NCBI RefSeq assembly: GCF_029168945.1
Contig: NC_083602.1
Span: 79,566,600-79,630,599 of the forward strand
Direction: 5' to 3'
Origin: Cannabis sativa
Lineage: Eukaryota; Streptophyta; Magnoliopsida; Rosales; Cannabaceae
DNA: 64,000 nucleotides
Each line of letters opens with the position of its first letter. Positions within the stretch are counted from its first letter, which is position 1. The notes beneath the pieces were generated by a model, which made no database searches, had not been told where the DNA came from, and saw only the letters and a list, made by a program, of their open reading frames with translations. Of this stretch, positions 24,646 to 34,604 are shown in pieces. Position numbers and translations under genes: made by a program.

Positions 24646-25174
24646 AACTCCTACTTGCACTAATATAAAACAAAAAGTGTGTTTCAAATAATCTCAACAC
24701 CTTGATATAAAAATCAAGTGTAGTAGTAGTAAACTCCTCGTAATAGGATTTAAAAGGTTGAATTAAACACAAACTTTTCTCCACCATTACTCTTCCTTTA
24801 ATCACAAAATCATTGATCATGTGAAATTCCTCTCTATATGTCTACTCTCTTGGGATACTGGATTCTATACCTTTGGCAACTACTTTTGGTTAATCAGGAA
24901 ATTAACACTAGTAGTTTAAGGCAATTTGGAATGGTGCCAAAGATGTATAGAACTTTCCTTAGACTGAATAAGTACCTTTCCTGCAGCTTTAACATTCAGT
25001 CTCTCTCTGGTAGACCTAGAGTAACCACCATCTTATCTGAAAGATTTACTAGCACAAAGGCAAATTTCGAAATCTGATATGGTGTAGTCTAAGAGTTTTA
25101 AACACACCCTTATAGACTAACATATAGTTCCTCTTCTTTAGCTTAGGATTTACTTCATTGTGTTCCAATGTTCT

Positions 25175-27404
25175 TGTAAAGCCCGCTTAGTTAATTTGGA
25201 AATTAGCAGTTGTTTATGTTAATTATGAAATTATTTATAGCTATTTAAATAATTTATTACTGTTATTTATGGAATTCAGATATGCATGATTATGTCATCA
25301 GTAGTTTTTATATTTCGCATTTCCGGTGTCCGGTATTTTGGAACTCGGCGTTTGGCTCAGTAGAAATCACAACTTAGTATGTTAGTAGTTTGGGGACGGG
25401 TTTTAGACATTGGGAATGTCGGGAATGGCCGGGAATTTAGAATTTCCCAAAAATACCCCTTTAGTATGAATTATGTGATTTTATGGTGGAGGGGCAAAAT
25501 GGTCTTTTTGCCCCAATGACTTTTTGTCTTTTTGTGACTTTTAAATGGAAATTAAATGTTATTTTTAATTATTTATTTTGGCTGAAATAAGGTGTTATAT
25601 GCATGAAAATCCTTTTTTCTCTCATTTCACACTTAGAAAAATTAGAAATTTCAAAAGAAACACTCTCTTTTCCTCTCTACTTTCGGCTGAAGCATTTGGA
25701 GTGCATGAACTGATTTCTCTTTGATTTTCCAAGCAACTTTCATCCATTCTTGAGATCCTTTGCAAGCTAGGTTAGCTCATCTTCTTCCTTCCTTAAAATT
25801 CTTGAGTTTTGATGAAATTATGAGTAAATGCATGTTAATTTTGAATGTGTTGCTGCTGCTTGTGATTGTTGTTATTTTTATGTTCAAATACTGGATTAAT
25901 TATGTTTAGTTAGGTTGGAATGCATGCTAGATAGGTTGTGCAAAGCTTGGAAATTTTTCTATGCAATATGTGTGATTTTGATGAAAATAGTGTGTAATCT
26001 GTGCTATGTTGCTGCTGTTGTTCTTATATGTTTTCTGAAGCTTATTCATGCTTATTTGAGTAGAATTAAATAGGTTTGGATGCATGATAGTGGATTTAAC
26101 CAAGTTTGAGTTTTGGAACTCAAAGCTTGGTCTTTAATGGTGAATTTTGTATATGTGTTTTCTGGGTGAATTTGATGCCTTGGATTTGTTCTAGGGGTAG
26201 TTTAGAACAGGTCTGGAAAGTTTGGGACCAATTGGGGTTGAATTGGTCGAGTTATGGGATTTTTAGTTGGCTGCCTGCGAGGAACCGGAATTCCGGTTGT
26301 GCATCCGGAATTCCGGATGAGGGTTCAGAAATTCCCAGAACCGGAATTCCGGTTGGGCAACCGGTCTACCGGTTGGGGGATTTTTCAGAACCCTAGTTTT
26401 CCTCGTTTTTGGGTTTTTAGGGGTATTGCCATGCTTTTTATCGATAGGGAAACTTTTAGTTTCAAGTTTTAGTCCCCGGGAAGTGATTTAGCGTGTCACT
26501 TATAGCGTTGTGATTTTTATGGTTTAGGAGCCAGTAATCCGCCGCTCAGCTTCAGTTCCAGTCAGGTTGACCGGCACACCTGAAATCGGGATCCAGGTAA
26601 GATTAGTATAACAGTATGCATATGTAGATTACATGTTTAGCGTGCATGTAGGAAGCCTGCTAGATTACATTAGATATGTATTTAGGCTTCGAACCATCCA
26701 ACCCTGTCACGTCGGTACAGGCTGGAGTATGACCAGCAGGCGGAGTATGACCAGGTTCGGCCGATCAGTGACACTTGGTTGGTGGTTCGGTGCTATTGAC
26801 CTATCCCGTCGGTACGAGTGGAGTATGACCAGCGGCGGAGTATGGCCGGTTCGGCCGATCGAGGAGGATACTTGTCAATAGTACCGTCCCCTGAACGTTC
26901 AAAACTCAGTACCATGTTGGACATGGCAGTAGTGCTCAGTACCATGTTGGACATGGCAGTAGCGGGACTCAGTATCGTGTTGGACACGGCAGTCAGTTTT
27001 ATGTATGATATTATTATGCTTTTCTTACTGAGTCTGTCGACTCACAGTTTATGTTCATGTGTAGGTAAAGGCAAGGCTGTAGCTAATGGACCGTGAGCGA
27101 GCTTATGAGATTGTACATGTCGGGGCGGTTAGGCCTGGAGCGTACGATCCTCGGGACAGCACGGCTGAGATTTTTGTAACTGTCGTTAGACGACTTTCAT
27201 TTTGTTGTAAAAGTTAATCAGTTAAAACTTTTGTAAATATTTTATAAATCGGGATCCCGAGACTTTTGTAAAATGGTTTATAAGTTTAATGAAAACGCAA
27301 AATTTTAATTAATCACGTTTTCCCATAAACCTCGTTGATTAGCAACGAGCTGCACAGTACGTTTAAAAATCACGTAATACGCCTAAGATAGTTAGGGTGT
27401 TACA
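25175..27404 (+). mobile_element. 5' LTR of Tekay-like element
   Basis: TGTAAAGCCC...GGGTGTTACA. From left to right it has a CT-rich leader-like part (25,615-25,700), three perfect CCGGAATTCCGG palindromes and one CCGG-centred one (26283-26374), a 31-nt block with AG before and GTAAG after (26566-26596), two ~100-bp GGTACAGG/GAGTATGACC repeats (26700-26880), GAACGTTC (26893-26900), three hairpin repeats (26912-26989) and the TGAGTC-TGTC-GACTCA hairpin (27030-27045). It differs from the 3' LTR mostly at CAG/CTG sites. Confidence 0.93.
26700..26989 (+). repeat. Structured tandem repeats in Tekay-like 5' LTR
   Basis: Two units with GTCGGTAC, GAGTATGACC and CCGATC motifs (about 26,710-26,770 and 26,808-26,870), then three short hairpins at 26912-26926, 26942-26956 and 26975-26989 with stem CATGT/ACATG or CGTGT/ACACG around a TGG loop. 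Counterparts are at 33900-34189 in the 3' LTR and 62080-62372 in the solo LTR. Confidence 0.85.
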
Positions 27405-27407
27405 ATT

Positions 27408-27420
27408 TGGTATCAGAGCC
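27408..27420 (+). other. Primer-binding site (tRNA-iMet)
   Basis: TGGTATCAGAGCC three bases after the 5' LTR. It is complementary to the 3' end of plant initiator tRNA-Met, the usual primer of plant gypsy elements. Confidence 0.9.
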
Positions 27421-27685
27421 GCCGAGTTGTCTTAGAAGATCGTCACGACATGTACAATCATCATCAGCAGTTAGCTCGGTTCACGGTTCAGTAAGCCTGT
27501 ATTGCTTTAGTAGTTTATTTTATTCAGTTATGAAAAAGAAAAGCCTGTTAGGAAGCATGTTAGTAGCCTGATAGTAGAATAGGCGCATGTTTCATTTCTA
27601 ATTTCCAAATTAAGCGGCATTAGTAAGCTCGCCTTGAATACGACCTGATATGCCAACTCTTGGTTTCGCAGGCGGTTCTAACTAG
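27421..27685 (+). other. Leader between primer site and gag
   Basis: 265 bp with no coding evidence; the untranslated leader of the Tekay-like element, which usually contains packaging signals. I see no specific motif. Confidence 0.5.
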
Positions 27686-28890
27686 ATGGACGCCAGGCGG
27701 ACTACCAGGAGTCAGGGCAACTCCGTAGGGTCGAATCAGGGACAGGGAGCTCAGTTTCCCCCACCTGCCAAGGGCCGAGGTAGAGGTCCCCGAGGCAGGG
27801 CTCGTGGCCGGGGTGATGTGAACCCGCCACAGGCTGTCCAGGCTCCCCCAGCCGATCAGGGAGCCCCGAATTGGGAGTTGCGGTTTGCGGAGATGCAAGC
27901 CCGGATCGAAGAACAAGACCTCGAGATTCAGAGGTTGAGACAGCAGGGTGCTCCTGCAGTTCCTGTGCCCGTAGTTCCAGTGGCACCTGCCCCTGCTGCC
28001 CAGGCCGAGATAGTGGTGGCGGCCCATAGATTGGAACCATTGTATGAGCGGTTCCGGAAGCAAGCACCTCCGGTATTCCTGGGAGGTCCAGATGTATCGA
28101 AAGCCGAGCAGTGGCTGACGGTGATTACCCGAATCCTGAATTTCATGGGTGTCACCGGTAACGACAGAGTGGTGTGCGCCACGTTTCAGTTCCAGGAGGA
28201 CGCCCTGGTATGGTGGGACATGGTGTCTCAGATCCATGACGTCACCACCATGACTTGGGAGAGGTTCCAAGAACTCTTCAACGCGAAATACTATAATGAG
28301 GCGGTCAGAAGCGCCAAGAGGAAAGAGTTCGTTCACCTGACCCAGCGGGAGAACATGAGCGTCACTGAGTATACTACTCAGTTTGACCGGTTGGCGAGGT
28401 TAGCCTCGGGAATTGTGCCGACCGACTTCAGCAGGAAGGAGAAGTATCTGGACGGGTTGAATCCCAAGATCAGGCATGACCTGATGATTACCACCGACGA
28501 CAGCACCACCTATGCTCAGATGGTGGAGAAGGCACTGCGAGCTGAGGGCGCAGTGGGGTGCATGTCAGATTCAGTCAGTACTCCGGTTGGTGGCGGGGCT
28601 CCTACCCCTCCTGCATCAGGCTATAGCAGGGGGAGTAGTGGTTCGGCCATTGATCAGAGGAAGAGGGCACCCACTGCTTCCGGCGGCTCGAGTCAGAACA
28701 AGAGGTTCCGGGGGAACCAGAACAGAGGGAGTCGTCCTGGTGGTACTGAGACCCGATTCTCCTATCCCGAGTGCCCTAGCTGCAAGAGGCATCATCGGGG
28801 TGAGTGCAAGGGGCAGGGATGCTTTCATTGTGGCATGCCCGGACACTTCAAGAGGGAATGTCCCCGGCTCGGCCGCAGGCACCGAGAGCT
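27686..28890 (+). CDS. gag: gag capsid/nucleocapsid region of Tekay-like element
   Basis: Starts [11 protein letters not shown] basic, Pro/Gly-rich head (1-60) and a short coiled-coil-like stretch (about 70-90) come first. The retrotransposon gag capsid fold follows at about 130-290, with the [13 protein letters not shown] and [16 protein letters not shown] segments. A Ser/Gly-rich basic linker leads to a CCHC zinc knuckle, [14 protein letters not shown] (379-392). Gag packages the element RNA into virus-like particles in the cytoplasm. The frame stays open to 29161 but loses family similarity just after the knuckle, where pol continues one base out of phase. Chromoviruses normally keep gag and pol in one frame, so a 1-nt loss near the CCCC run at 28862-28865 is likely. 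Confidence 0.9.
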
Positions 28891-31800
28891 CCAGCGATAC
28901 CCACTCCAGCCAGGGTGTTCGCTATCACGCAGGCTGATGCAGATGCCAGCCCATCAGTTGTTACAGGTCAGCTTTTTATTAACAACTCGCTTTATTCAGT
29001 GCTGTTTGATTCTGGGGCTACACACTCTTATGTGGCGGCCAGAGTCTTTAGTAAGTTGGGTAGACCCTATGATAGATATGAATCAGGGTTTGGAACCCTG
29101 TTACCTGGTGGAGAATTGGTTATCTCCAATAGGTGGATTAGGTCTATGCCGATCAGGATAGATGGTAGAGAGTTAAGCGCTGATCTGATAGAAATGAGCT
29201 TAGTCGAATTCGATATTATTTTAGGAATGGATTTCCTATCTAAATATTCGGCGAGCATTGACTGTAAGAGGAAGATGGTGGTCTTCCAACCGGAAAGTGA
29301 AGAACCGTTCGTGTTTGTGGGTTCGGTTCAGGGATCTCGGATCCCGGTGATCTCGGCTATGTCAGCGAAAGATATATTGCACGGTGGGTGCTTAGGGTTT
29401 CTGGCCGTGGTGGTAGACACCACTCGGCCAGACACCATTCGGCCAGAGGGCTTCAGAGTGGTTCGGGAATTTTTGGACGTTTTTCCCGAAGAACTTCCAG
29501 GGTTACCACCTCAGCGGGAGATTGACATCGTGATTGACTTGGCACCAGGGGTGGATCCGGTTTCCAAAGCCCCGTATAGGATGGCTCCAGCTGAACTTAA
29601 GGAATTAAAGATTCAGCTCCAAGGGTTGCTTGACATAGGGTTCATTCGGCCCAGTGTGTCACCTTGGGGAGCCCCGGTTTTGTTCGTGAAGAAGAAGGAT
29701 GGCTCTATGAGGATGTGCATCGACTACAGAGAGTTGAACAAGCTGACGGTGAAGAATAAATATCCATTACCTAGGATCGATGACTTGTTCGATCAGCTTC
29801 AGGGGAAGACGGTCTTTTCTAAGATTGATCTCCGTTCGGGTTATCATCAGTTGAGAATCCGAGAGGAGGACATTCCAAAGACGGCTTTCCGCACTAGGTA
29901 TGGACACTACGAGTTTCTGGTTATGTCATTCGGACTAACCAATGCTCCTGCAGCATTCATGGACCTGATGAATAGAGTATTCAAGGATTTCCTCGATATC
30001 TGTGTGATTGTGTTTATCGACGACATCCTCGTGTACTCTCAATCAGAAGAGGAGCATGAGTTACATCTTCAGATGGTACTGCAACGACTTCGAGAACATA
30101 AGCTCTACGCCAAGTTCAAGAAATGTGAGTTCTGGTTGTCTCAGGTGTCCTTCCTAGGGCACATTGTGAGTAAAGATGGGATCAAGGTGGATCCCGGGAA
30201 GATTGAATCCGTCAGGGATTGGCCGAGACCGAAGACAGTGACAGAGATCAGAAGCTTCTTGGGATTAGCTGGGTACTACCGTAGGTTCGTGGAGGGGTTC
30301 TCCAAAATTTCAATGCCCCTAACCGAGCTTACAAAGAAGAATCAGCGATTTATCTGGTCAGATAAATGCGAAGCTAGTTTTCAGGAGCTGAAACAGAGGT
30401 TGATTACTGCTCCGGTGCTAGCTTTGCCTTCGGACAAGGAGAAGTTCGTAGTCTACTGTGACGCATCCAAACAGGGTTTGGGGTGCGTATTGATGCAAGC
30501 CGATCGGGTCATCGCTTATGCCTCCCGTCAGTTAAAGGATTATGAACAGCGATACCCGACTCATGATTTAGAATTGGCCGCAGTGGTTTTTGCACTGAAG
30601 ATTTGGCGGCATTACCTTTATGGGGAGAAGTGTGAGATCTATACCGACCATAAGAGTCTCAAGTATTTCTTTACTCAGAAAGATTTGAACATGAGACAAA
30701 GGCGTTGGTTGGAATTAGTGAAGGACTACGATTGCGAGATCCTCTATCATCCCGGAAAAGCCAATGTAGTGGCCGATGCCCTGAGCAGAAAGGGTCCCGG
30801 GCAAGTAGCTAGCATGGTTCAGATCTCACCTCAGCTAGCAGAGGATATGGTTAGATCCAGCATTGAGTTTGTGGTAGGTCAGCTTCACAACTTAACGCTG
30901 CAATCTGATCTATTGGAAAGAATAAAAGTCGCTCAGATGACAGATCCGGAGTTAGTGAAGATCCGAGATGAGGTATTGGCTGGTCAAGCCAAAGACTTTT
31001 CAGTGTCAGATAGTGGGATGCTTTTGTATAAAGCCAGGGTTTGTGTTCCGAACAGTGCAGAACTTAGAAACGAGATCTTTGAGGAGGCTCATTCTACCCC
31101 GTATTCTCTGCATCCCGGCACCACCAAGATGTACCAAGACTTGAAACCGTACTTCTGGTGGAGCGGTATGAAGAAGAATTTGGTAGAATTCGTATCGAGA
31201 TGCCTCACGTGTCAGCAGATCAAGGCTGAACATCAGAGACCAGCAGGGTTGTTGCAGCCTCTAACCCTACCAGAATGGAAATGGGAGGATATTACGATGG
31301 ATTTTGTGGTCGGGTTACCTAGGACCACGGGTATGTATGATTCCATCTGGGTAGTGGTGGACCGATTTACGAAATCTGCTCATTTTCTGCCGGTTAGAAC
31401 AACGTTTACAGTGGATCAGTTGGCAGAGTTATATGTCAGGGAGATAGTGAGACTTCACGGGGTACCGAAGTCTATAGTTTCGGACAGGGATCCGAAATTC
31501 ACCTCCAAATTTTGGCAAAGTTTGCAACGGGCAATGGGTACGAAGCTAAAATTCAGTACAGCATTCCATCCTCAGACAGATGGTCAGTCCGAAAGGACAA
31601 TTCAGATATTGGAGGATATGTTGAGAGCCTGTGTTATGGACTTTGAGGGTTCATGGAGCAAATATCTACCGTTGATAGAGTTCTCTTACAACAACAGTTA
31701 TCAGAGTACGATAGGGATGGCTCCCTATGAACTGTTGTACGGTAGGAAGTGCAGATCCCCTATCCACTGGGATGAGACAGGGGAGAGGAAGTATTTAGGT

Positions 31801-32373
31801 CCAGAGTCAGTTCAGCGAACCAATGAGGCAATAGAGAAAATAAAAGCTAGAATGCTTGCCTCACAGAGCAGACAGAAGAGTTACGCAGATCCGAAACGTA
31901 GAGATGTTGAGTTCCGAGTAGGGGACCATGTGTTTTTGCGAGTATCTCCGATGAAGGGGATTAAACGTTTCGGGAAAAGAGGCAAGTTATGCCCTAGGTT
32001 TACAGGACCTTTCGAGATTCTCGAGAAGATAGGTCAAGTGGCATATCGGTTAGCATTGCCTCCAGCCTTATCAGCAGTGCACAACGTATTCCATGTCTCA
32101 ATGTTGAGAAAATACGTTTCAGACCCCTCTCATATACTCAGTTATGAGAGTCTTCAGCTTCAGCCAGACATGTCATATGAGGAACAGCCAGTGCAGATCC
32201 TGGATAGAAAGGATAAAGTCCTTCGGAATAAGACCATAGCATTGGTCAAGGTTCTCTGGAGAAACAGCAAGGTGGAGGAAGCCACCTGGGAGCTAGAGTC
32301 AGATATGAGAGCTCAATTTCCAGAGTTATTCATGTTAGATTTCGGGGACGAAATCCTTTTAAGGGGGGAATAG
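28804..32373 (+). CDS. pol: pol polyprotein: protease, RT, RNase H, integrase, chromodomain
   Basis: Frame of 1189 codons; real similarity starts near residue 20, so 28804 is only the first ATG in frame. Domains in order: aspartic protease with DSGATHS (about 69-75); reverse transcriptase with [16 protein letters not shown] and active-site FIDD (404-407); RNase H starting near CDAS (Asp 553) and YTDHKSL; integrase zinc finger (HSTPYSLH...CLTCQQ), catalytic Asp in MDFVVGLPR, Asp in SDRDPKF and Glu in TDGQSERT; a GPF/Y-like module (FTGPFEI); and a chromodomain in the last ~60 residues (VQILDRKDK..., VKVLWRN, EATWELE). No internal stop is seen, so enzymes look intact. The chromodomain is expected to steer insertion to heterochromatin. 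Synthesis would need the 1-nt phase change from gag. Confidence 0.93.
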   Translation: MQGAGMLSLWHARTLQEGMSPARPQAPRAPAIPTPARVFAITQADADASPSVVTGQLFINNSLYSVLFDSGATHSYVAARVFSKLGRPYDRYESGFGTLLPGGELVISNRWIRSMPIRIDGRELSADLIEMSLVEFDIILGMDFLSKYSASIDCKRKMVVFQPESEEPFVFVGSVQGSRIPVISAMSAKDILHGGCLGFLAVVVDTTRPDTIRPEGFRVVREFLDVFPEELPGLPPQREIDIVIDLAPGVDPVSKAPYRMAPAELKELKIQLQGLLDIGFIRPSVSPWGAPVLFVKKKDGSMRMCIDYRELNKLTVKNKYPLPRIDDLFDQLQGKTVFSKIDLRSGYHQLRIREEDIPKTAFRTRYGHYEFLVMSFGLTNAPAAFMDLMNRVFKDFLDICVIVFIDDILVYSQSEEEHELHLQMVLQRLREHKLYAKFKKCEFWLSQVSFLGHIVSKDGIKVDPGKIESVRDWPRPKTVTEIRSFLGLAGYYRRFVEGFSKISMPLTELTKKNQRFIWSDKCEASFQELKQRLITAPVLALPSDKEKFVVYCDASKQGLGCVLMQADRVIAYASRQLKDYEQRYPTHDLELAAVVFALKIWRHYLYGEKCEIYTDHKSLKYFFTQKDLNMRQRRWLELVKDYDCEILYHPGKANVVADALSRKGPGQVASMVQISPQLAEDMVRSSIEFVVGQLHNLTLQSDLLERIKVAQMTDPELVKIRDEVLAGQAKDFSVSDSGMLLYKARVCVPNSAELRNEIFEEAHSTPYSLHPGTTKMYQDLKPYFWWSGMKKNLVEFVSRCLTCQQIKAEHQRPAGLLQPLTLPEWKWEDITMDFVVGLPRTTGMYDSIWVVVDRFTKSAHFLPVRTTFTVDQLAELYVREIVRLHGVPKSIVSDRDPKFTSKFWQSLQRAMGTKLKFSTAFHPQTDGQSERTIQILEDMLRACVMDFEGSWSKYLPLIEFSYNNSYQSTIGMAPYELLYGRKCRSPIHWDETGERKYLGPESVQRTNEAIEKIKARMLASQSRQKSYADPKRRDVEFRVGDHVFLRVSPMKGIKRFGKRGKLCPRFTGPFEILEKIGQVAYRLALPPALSAVHNVFHVSMLRKYVSDPSHILSYESLQLQPDMSYEEQPVQILDRKDKVLRNKTIALVKVLWRNSKVEEATWELESDMRAQFPELFMLDFGDEILLRGE
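32361..32370 (+). other. Polypurine tract of Tekay-like element
   Basis: AAGGGGGGAA, immediately followed by the pol stop codon and the 3' LTR. Confidence 0.85.
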
Positions 32374-32374
32374 T

Positions 32375-34604
32375 TGTAAAGCCCGCTTAGTTAATTTGGA
32401 AATTAGCAGTTGTTTATGTTAATTATGAAATTATTTATAGCTATTTAAATAATTTATTACTGTTATTTATGGAATTCAGATATGCATGATTATGTCATCA
32501 GTAGTTTTTATATTTCGCATTTCCGGTGTCCGGTATTTTGGAACTCGGCGTTTGGCTCAGTAGAAATCACAACTTAGTATGTTAGTAGTTTGGGGACGGG
32601 TTTTAGACATTGGGAATGTCGGGAATGGCCGGGAATTTAGAATTTCCCAAAAATACCCCTTTAGTATGAATTATGTGATTTTATGGTGGAGGGGCAAAAT
32701 GGTCTTTTTGCCCCAATGACTTTTTGTCTTTTTGTGACTTTTAAATGGAAATTAAATGTTATTTTTAATTATTTATTTTGGCTGAAATAAGGTGTTATAT
32801 GCATGAAAATCCTTTTTTCTCTCATTTCACACTTAGAAAAATTAGAAATTTCAAAAGAAACACTCTCTTTTCCTCTCTACTTTCGGCTGAAGCATTTGGA
32901 GTGCATGAACTGATTTCTCTTTGATTTTCCAAGCAACTTTCATCCATTCTTGAGATCCTTTGCAAGCTAGGTTAGCTCATCTTCTTCCTTCCTTAAAATT
33001 CTTGAGTTTTGATGAAATTATGAGTAAATGCATGTTAATTTTGAATGTGTTGCTGCTGCTTGTGATTGTTGTTATTTTTATGTTCAAATACTGGATTAAT
33101 TATGTTTAGTTAGGTTGGAATGCATGCTAGATAGGTTGTGCAAAGCTTGGAAATTTTTCTATGCAATATGTGTGATTTTGATGAAAATAGTGTGTAATCA
33201 TGCTATGTTGCCGTCGTTGTTCTTATATGTTTTCTGAAGCTTATTCATGCTTATTTGAGTAGAATTAAATAGGTTTGGATGCATGATAGTGGATTTAACC
33301 AAGTTTGAGTTTTGGAACTCAAAGCTTGGTCTTTAATGGTGAATTTTGTATATGTGTTTTCTGGGTGAATTTGATGCCTTGGATTTGTTCTAGGGGTAGT
33401 TTAGAACAGGTCTGGAAAGTTTGGGACCAATTGGGGTTGAATTGGTCGAGTTATGGGATTTTTAGTTGGCTGCCTGCGAGGAACCGGAATTCCGGTTGTG
33501 CATCCGGAATTCCGGATGAGGGTTCAGAAATTCCCAGAACCGGAATTCCGGTTGGGCAACCGGTCTACCGGTTGGGGGATTTTTCAGAACCCTAGTTTTC
33601 CTCGTTTTTGGGTTTTTAGGGGTATTGCCATGCTTTTTATCGATAGGGAAACTTTTAGTTTCAAGTTTTAGTCCCCGGGAAGTGATTTAGCGTGTCACTT
33701 ATAGCGTTGGGATTTTTATGGTTTAGGAGCCGCAATCCGCCGCTCGCCTTCGGTTCCGGTCGAGTTGACCGGCACACCCGAAATCGGGATCCGTGTAAGA
33801 TTAGTATAACAGTATGCATATGTAGATTACATGTTTAGCGTGCATGTAGGAAGCCCGCTAGATTACATTAGATATGTATTTAGGCTTCGAACCATCCAAC
33901 CCTGTCACGTCGGTACAGGCTGGAGTATGACCAGCAGCCGGAGTATGACCGGTTCGACCGATCAGGCTGACACTTGGTTGGTGGTTCAGTGCTATTGACC
34001 TATCCCGTCGGTACAGGCTGGAGTATGACCAACAGCCGAGTATGACCGGTTCGACCGATCAGGAGGATACTTGTCAATAGTACCGTCCCCTGAACGTTCA
34101 AAACTCAGTACCATGTTGGACATGGCAGTAGTGCTCAGCACCATGTTGGACATGGCAGTAGCGGGACTCAGTATCGTGTTGGACACGGCAGCTCGCCTTT
34201 ATGTATGATATTATTATGCTTTTCTTACTGAGTCTGTCGACTCACAGTTTATGTTCATGTGTAGGTAAAGGCAAGGCTGTAGCTGATGGACCGTGAGCGA
34301 GCTTATGAGATTGTACATGTCGGGGCGGTTAGGCCTGGAGCGTACGATCCTCGGGACAGCACGGCTGAGATTTTTGTAACTGTCGTTAGACGACTTTCAT
34401 TTTGATGTAAAAGTTAATCAGTTAAAACTTTTGTAAATATTTTATAAATCGGGATCCCGAGACTTTTGTAAAATGGTTTATAAGTTTAATGAAAACGCAA
34501 AATTTTAATTAATCACGTTTTCCCATAAACCTCGTTGATTAGCAACGAGCTGCACAGTACGTTTAAAAATCACGTAATACGCCTAAGATAGTTAGGGTGT
34601 TACA
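32375..34604 (+). mobile_element. 3' LTR of Tekay-like element
   Basis: Same length as the 5' LTR (2230 bp) and almost identical over the first 800 bp and last 400 bp. In the 31-nt block the flanking AG and GTAAG signals are changed (TCGAGTTG and CCGTGTAAG). Most differences from the 5' LTR fall on CAG, CTG or CCG trinucleotides. Confidence 0.93.

Larger units (their letters stand above)
25175..34604 (+). mobile_element. Full-length Ty3/gypsy chromovirus, Tekay-like
   Basis: 9430 bp. Both LTRs are 2230 bp (25175-27404 and 32375-34604), flanked by the duplication GTTCT (25170-25174 and 34605-34609). Primer site TGGTATCAGAGCC at 27408-27420 is an exact tRNA-iMet match. Polypurine tract AAGGGGGGAA at 32361-32370. 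gag and pol are present with all domains, and a chromodomain at the pol C terminus puts it in the Tekay/Del chromoviruses. The pol stop (32371-32373) sits one base from the 3' LTR, so there is no 3' UTR. It is the youngest large insertion here, though gag and pol are one base out of frame. Confidence 0.95.

Noticed and set aside
26106..26396. 96-codon open frame in the Tekay-like LTR, repeated at 33305
   Set aside because: Same LTR sequence in both places. It runs over the CCGG palindromes, and the frame is not kept in solo LTR D2.
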